NCBI RefSeq assembly: GCF_030816715.1 | Contig: NZ_JAUSYH010000001.1 | Span: forward strand, 8,060,001 to 8,124,000 | Direction of reading: 5' to 3' | Source of the DNA: Streptomyces achromogenes | GTDB lineage: Bacteria > Actinomycetota > Actinomycetes > Streptomycetales > Streptomycetaceae | Length of the DNA: 64,000 bases | In this document: in pieces, positions 60,880 through 64,000 of the stretch | Layout of the letters: each line of letters opens with the position of its first letter | Numbering within the stretch: the first letter of the stretch is position 1 | The notes under the pieces: model-generated | The model's input: the letters and a program-made list of their open reading frames with translations, nothing else | Told to the model about the DNA's origin: nothing | The model's database searches: none | Position numbers and translations under genes: made by a program

Positions 60880-62915
60880 CGGAGGAACGCGGCCGCCACA
60901 CCCGCGTCGACGGGGACATGGAGTCCGGTGGTGTGGGTGAGCTCGCCGCCGGTCAGCGCGAACACGGCGTTCGCCACGTGCTCGGGCAGCACCTCGCGCT
61001 TGAGGATGGTCCGCTGCGCGTAGAACTCGCCCAGCTTCTCCTCCTCGATGCCGTAGGTGGCGGCCCGCTGGGCGCCCCAGCCGCCGGCGAAGATGCCCGA
61101 GCCGCGCACCACACCGTCGGGGTTGACCCCGTTGACGCGGATGCCGTGCTCGCCCAGTTCGGCCGCGAGCAGCCGCACCTGGTGGGCCTGGTCGGCCTTG
61201 GTGGCGGAGTAGGCGATGTTGTTGGGCCCGGCGAAGACGGCGTTCTTCGAGGCGATGTAGACGATGTCGCCGCCGAGGCGCTGCGCGATCATCGTGCGGG
61301 CCGCCTCGCGGGAGACGAGGAAGGACCCGCGGGCCATGATGTCGTGCTGGAGGTCCCAGTCCTTCGCCGACGTCTCCAGCAGCGGCTTGGAGATCGAGAT
61401 GCCGGCGTTGTTGACGACCAGGTCGACCCCGCCGAAGGCGAGCGCGGCGGCCTCGAAGGCGGCGGCGATCTGCTCCTCGGACGTCACGTCGACGGTGACC
61501 GCGACGGCCCTGTCGGGTCCGCCGAGCTCCTCGGCGACGGCGGCGGCGTTCTCGCCGTTCAGGTCGGCCACGACCACGCAGGCGCCCTCGGCGGCCAGCC
61601 GGTGCGCGATCGCCTTGCCGATCCCGCTGCCGCCTCCCGTGACCAGGGCGACCCGGGTGGCGAGCGGCTTGGGCTTCGGCATCCGCTGGAGCTTGGCCTC
61701 CTCGAGCGCCCAGTACTCGATGCGGAACTTCTCCGACTCCTCGATCGGCGCGTACGAGGACACCGCCTCGGCGCCCCGCATCACGTTGATCGCGTTGACG
61801 TAGAACTCGCCGGCGACCCGGGCGGTCTGCTTGTCCTTGCCGAAGGAGAACATGCCCACGCCCGGCACCAGCACGATCGCCGGGTCGGCGCCGCGCATCG
61901 CGGGGGAGCCGGGCTCGGCGTGCCGGTCGTAGTAGGCGGCGTACTCCTCGCGGTAGGCGGTGTGCAGCTCCCCGAGCCGGGCCACGGCCTCCTCCAGCGG
62001 GGCGCCGGGCGGCAGGTCCAGGACCAGCGGCCGCACCTTGGTGCGCAGGAAGTGGTCGGGGCAGGAGGTGCCGAGCGCGGCGAGCCGCGGGTGCTCGGCC
62101 CGCGCGGTGAAGTCGAGGACGACGTCCGAGTCGTCGAAGTGTCCGACCTGCGGCCGGTCCTGGGAGGCGATCGCCCGTACGTACGGCGCGAGCGCGGCCG
62201 CCCGCCTGCGGCGCTCGCCCTCGGGCAGCGGGCCGTAGCCCTCGAGGACGGGGCCGAAGGGCTCGGCCCTGCCCTTCTCGGCGAGGAACGCCTCGGCGGT
62301 GCGGATGATGTGCAGCGAGTTGCGCTCGCACTCCTCGGCGCTGTCGCCCCAGGCGGTGATGCCGTGACCGCCGAGGATCACGCCGATGGCCCGCGGGTTG
62401 GCCGCCTTGATGGCGGCGATGTCCAGGCCCAGCTGGAACCCGGGGCGCCGCCACGGCACCCAGGCGACCGCGTCGCCGAAGCACTCGGCGGTCAGCTTCT
62501 CCCCGTCGGCGGCGCAGGCGAGCGCGATGCCGGAGTCCGGGTGCAGGTGGTCGACGTGCGGGGCGTCGACGAGTCCGTGCATCGCGGTGTCGATGGAGGG
62601 GGCGGCCCCGCCCTTGCCGTGCAGGCAGTAGTCGAACGCGGCGACCATCTCGTCCTCGCGCTCGACCCCCGGGTAGACGTCCCGCAGCGCCCGCAGCCGG
62701 TCCAGCCGCAGCACGGCCAGTCCGGCCCCGGTGAGCGTGCCGAGGTCGCCGCCCGAACCCTTCACCCACATCAGCTCGACGTCCCCGCCGGTGACGGGGT
62801 CGGTGTCGGAGCCCTTGGCCGACGTGTTGCCGCCGGCGTAGTTGGTGTTGCGGGGATCGGCGCCGAGCCGGTTCGACCGGGCGAGGAGAGCGGCGGCTTC
62901 GGGGTGGGTGGTCAT
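60876..62915 (-). CDS. Bifunctional rhamnulose-1-phosphate aldolase / short-chain dehydrogenase
   Basis: 679 residues, ATG 62915 with AAGGAA 6 bases upstream. N-terminal class II aldolase domain (about 1-390: NTNYAGGNTSAKG, and metal-binding HVDHLHPDSG and GHGITAWG) fused to a C-terminal SDR domain (about 425-679: ALVTGGGSGIGKAIA, NNAGISISKPL, YSATK active site). The aldolase splits rhamnulose-1-phosphate into dihydroxyacetone phosphate and L-lactaldehyde; the SDR part oxidises lactaldehyde to L-lactate (or acts as an alcohol dehydrogenase). This fusion occurs in Bacillus and many actinomycetes. Product feeds LutABC encoded next door. Confidence 0.95.
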   Translation of the reverse strand: MTTHPEAAALLARSNRLGADPRNTNYAGGNTSAKGSDTDPVTGGDVELMWVKGSGGDLGTLTGAGLAVLRLDRLRALRDVYPGVEREDEMVAAFDYCLHGKGGAAPSIDTAMHGLVDAPHVDHLHPDSGIALACAADGEKLTAECFGDAVAWVPWRRPGFQLGLDIAAIKAANPRAIGVILGGHGITAWGDSAEECERNSLHIIRTAEAFLAEKGRAEPFGPVLEGYGPLPEGERRRRAAALAPYVRAIASQDRPQVGHFDDSDVVLDFTARAEHPRLAALGTSCPDHFLRTKVRPLVLDLPPGAPLEEAVARLGELHTAYREEYAAYYDRHAEPGSPAMRGADPAIVLVPGVGMFSFGKDKQTARVAGEFYVNAINVMRGAEAVSSYAPIEESEKFRIEYWALEEAKLQRMPKPKPLATRVALVTGGGSGIGKAIAHRLAAEGACVVVADLNGENAAAVAEELGGPDRAVAVTVDVTSEEQIAAAFEAAALAFGGVDLVVNNAGISISKPLLETSAKDWDLQHDIMARGSFLVSREAARTMIAQRLGGDIVYIASKNAVFAGPNNIAYSATKADQAHQVRLLAAELGEHGIRVNGVNPDGVVRGSGIFAGGWGAQRAATYGIEEEKLGEFYAQRTILKREVLPEHVANAVFALTGGELTHTTGLHVPVDAGVAAAFLR

Positions 62916-63049
62916 GCGGATTCCTTACTTCTCGAACGCGGGTGACGAAGCGCCCCGAGGGGCGGGGAGTGGTGTCGGCATGCGGCTCCGCCGGGGGCGG
63001 CAGGCCAGGACGGGCCCGCGGCCCGCGACGGACAGGTGGCGGCGGACGC

Positions 63050-64000
63050 CTACGCGCCCCAACCGGCCTGCTCCCCTCCCACCCGCTCGGCGACGATCTT
63101 CTCGGCCCACCCGGACGCCTTGTACGCGGCGAGCGGGTTCGGGTTCAACCCCATCTCCTCGCGCACCTCCCGCAGCAGCGGCCGTACGTCCGTGTTGTAC
63201 GCGTCCATCAGCACCGCGTTGGCCTCCAGCACGTCGCCGGAGGCCTGGGCGCCGGCCAGGGCCGAGGCGTCGACGAGCAGCGCCTTGGCCGTCGCCTCCT
63301 GGACGTTCATCACGGAGCGGATGATCGCCGGGATCTTCGCCTCGATGTTGTGGCACTGGTCGAGCATGAACGCCACGTCGGAGGTGAACCCGCCGCCGCG
63401 CACCACCTCGTACATGATCCGGAACAGCTGGAAGGGGTCCGCCGCGCCCACCATCAGGTCGTCGTCGGCGTAGAACCGGGAGTTGAAGTCGAACCCGCCG
63501 AGCTTCCCCTCGCGCAGCAGTGTGGCGACGATGAACTCGATGTTGGTTCCGGGCGCGTGGTGCCCGGTGTCGACCACCACCTGCGCCTTGGGGCCCAGCT
63601 TCAGACAGTGTGCGTACGCCGTGCCCCAGTCCGGGACGTCCGTCGCGTAGAACGCCGGCTCGAAGAACTTGTACTCCAGCAGCATCCGCTGCCCGTCGCC
63701 CAGCCGCTCGTACACCTCGGCGAGGCCCTCCGCGAGCCGGTCCTGGCGCGCGCGGAGGTCGTCCTGGCCGGGATAGTTCGTCCCGTCCGCGAACCACAGC
63801 TTCAGATCGGTGGAGCCCGTCGCGTCCATGATGTCGACGCACTCGAGCAGGTGGTCGACGGCCTTGCGGCGCACCGCCGCCTCCGGGTGGCAGATGCTGC
63901 CGAGCCTGTAGGCGTCGTCCTGGAAGGTGTTGGAGTTGATGGCCCCGAGCTTCACGCCCCGGTCCTCGGCGTGCTTGGCCAGCGCGGAGTAGTCCTCCAC
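63050..64000 (-). CDS. rhaI: L-rhamnose isomerase, truncated by window end
   Basis: The last 316 or so residues; the 5' end lies beyond base 64000. TIM-barrel sugar isomerase of the RhaI type: GAINSNTFQDDAYRLGSICH, STDLKLWFADGTNYPGQ, VVVDTGHHAPGTNIEF and FDFNSRFYADDD contain the metal-binding and substrate residues. Converts L-rhamnose to L-rhamnulose. First visible gene of the - strand rhamnose/lactate run, 134 bases upstream of the aldolase fusion. Confidence 0.95.
   Translation of the reverse strand: MEDYSALAKHAEDRGVKLGAINSNTFQDDAYRLGSICHPEAAVRRKAVDHLLECVDIMDATGSTDLKLWFADGTNYPGQDDLRARQDRLAEGLAEVYERLGDGQRMLLEYKFFEPAFYATDVPDWGTAYAHCLKLGPKAQVVVDTGHHAPGTNIEFIVATLLREGKLGGFDFNSRFYADDDLMVGAADPFQLFRIMYEVVRGGGFTSDVAFMLDQCHNIEAKIPAIIRSVMNVQEATAKALLVDASALAGAQASGDVLEANAVLMDAYNTDVRPLLREVREEMGLNPNPLAAYKASGWAEKIVAERVGGEQAGWGA

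Noticed and set aside
59434..62769. Apparent 1111-codon frame spanning the rhamnulokinase and the aldolase fusion
   Set aside because: Only its second part is rhamnulokinase; the first part is out-of-frame Arg/Gly/Ala-rich read-through of the aldolase gene. GTG 60879 with a 4-base overlap is the proper start.

Overview
The window is very GC-rich with strong third-position G/C. It carries Streptomyces-type families (DUF397/XRE pair, DUF574-type methyltransferase, SARP, LAL and PAS-LuxR regulators, UUA-codon regulators), so it is most likely a Streptomyces or close actinomycete chromosome. I see no rRNA, tRNA, CRISPR array, insertion sequence or prophage.

Region 1 (1-19415) is the end of a modular type I polyketide synthase locus. 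It has two + strand PKS genes with four modules, the first cut by the window edge. All four acyltransferases look malonyl-specific. All four ketoreductases keep their catalytic residues, and they alternate B/A/B/A by signature. The only dehydratase domain has lost its catalytic histidine. The predicted output is a 1,3-polyol stretch. No thioesterase is present, so the assembly line continues outside the window. KS, AT and KR segments are near-identical DNA copies, and one AT copy has a 1-base insertion that breaks the first PKS gene.

Region 2 (19636-27393) holds three regulators on the - strand: a PAS-LuxR protein of PimM type and two large LAL ATPase-LuxR proteins. One LAL has two TTA codons (bldA dependence) and an Arg in place of the Walker A Lys.

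Region 3 (27563-44728) is the tailoring and sugar block. It holds two P450s, a ferredoxin, two BAHD-fold acyltransferases (rare in bacteria), two glycosyltransferases, a SARP-like regulator, and four dTDP-deoxysugar genes (4,6-dehydratase, 3,5-epimerase, 4-ketoreductase, 3-dehydrase). No 2,3-dehydratase is seen, so within the window the sugar gene set matches a 3,6-dideoxy-L-hexose (ascarylose-like) route. metK, an MTA/SAH nucleosidase and a DoxX protein follow, probably for methyl-donor supply and recycling. Sequences resembling the PimM operator (CTVGGGAWWTCCCBAG) lie in three intergenic regions of this block, suggesting that the PAS-LuxR protein controls P450/ferredoxin, 3-dehydrase/acyltransferase and DoxX/nucleosidase/metK. 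A HAD-like protein with degenerate catalytic motifs closes the block.

Region 4 (44791-56350) looks like ordinary chromosome: pirin, anti-sigma-type ATPase, DUF397/XRE pair, methyltransferase, YheO-type regulator with a threonine/serine dehydratase, cupin, MoxR/VWA pair (second apparent 1-base insertion) and an FAD-Rieske oxidoreductase.

Region 5 (56405-64000, - strand) is a tightly overlapped catabolic set: L-rhamnose isomerase (cut by the edge), rhamnulose-1-phosphate aldolase/dehydrogenase fusion, rhamnulokinase and LutABC. Together these suggest rhamnose to lactaldehyde to lactate to pyruvate.
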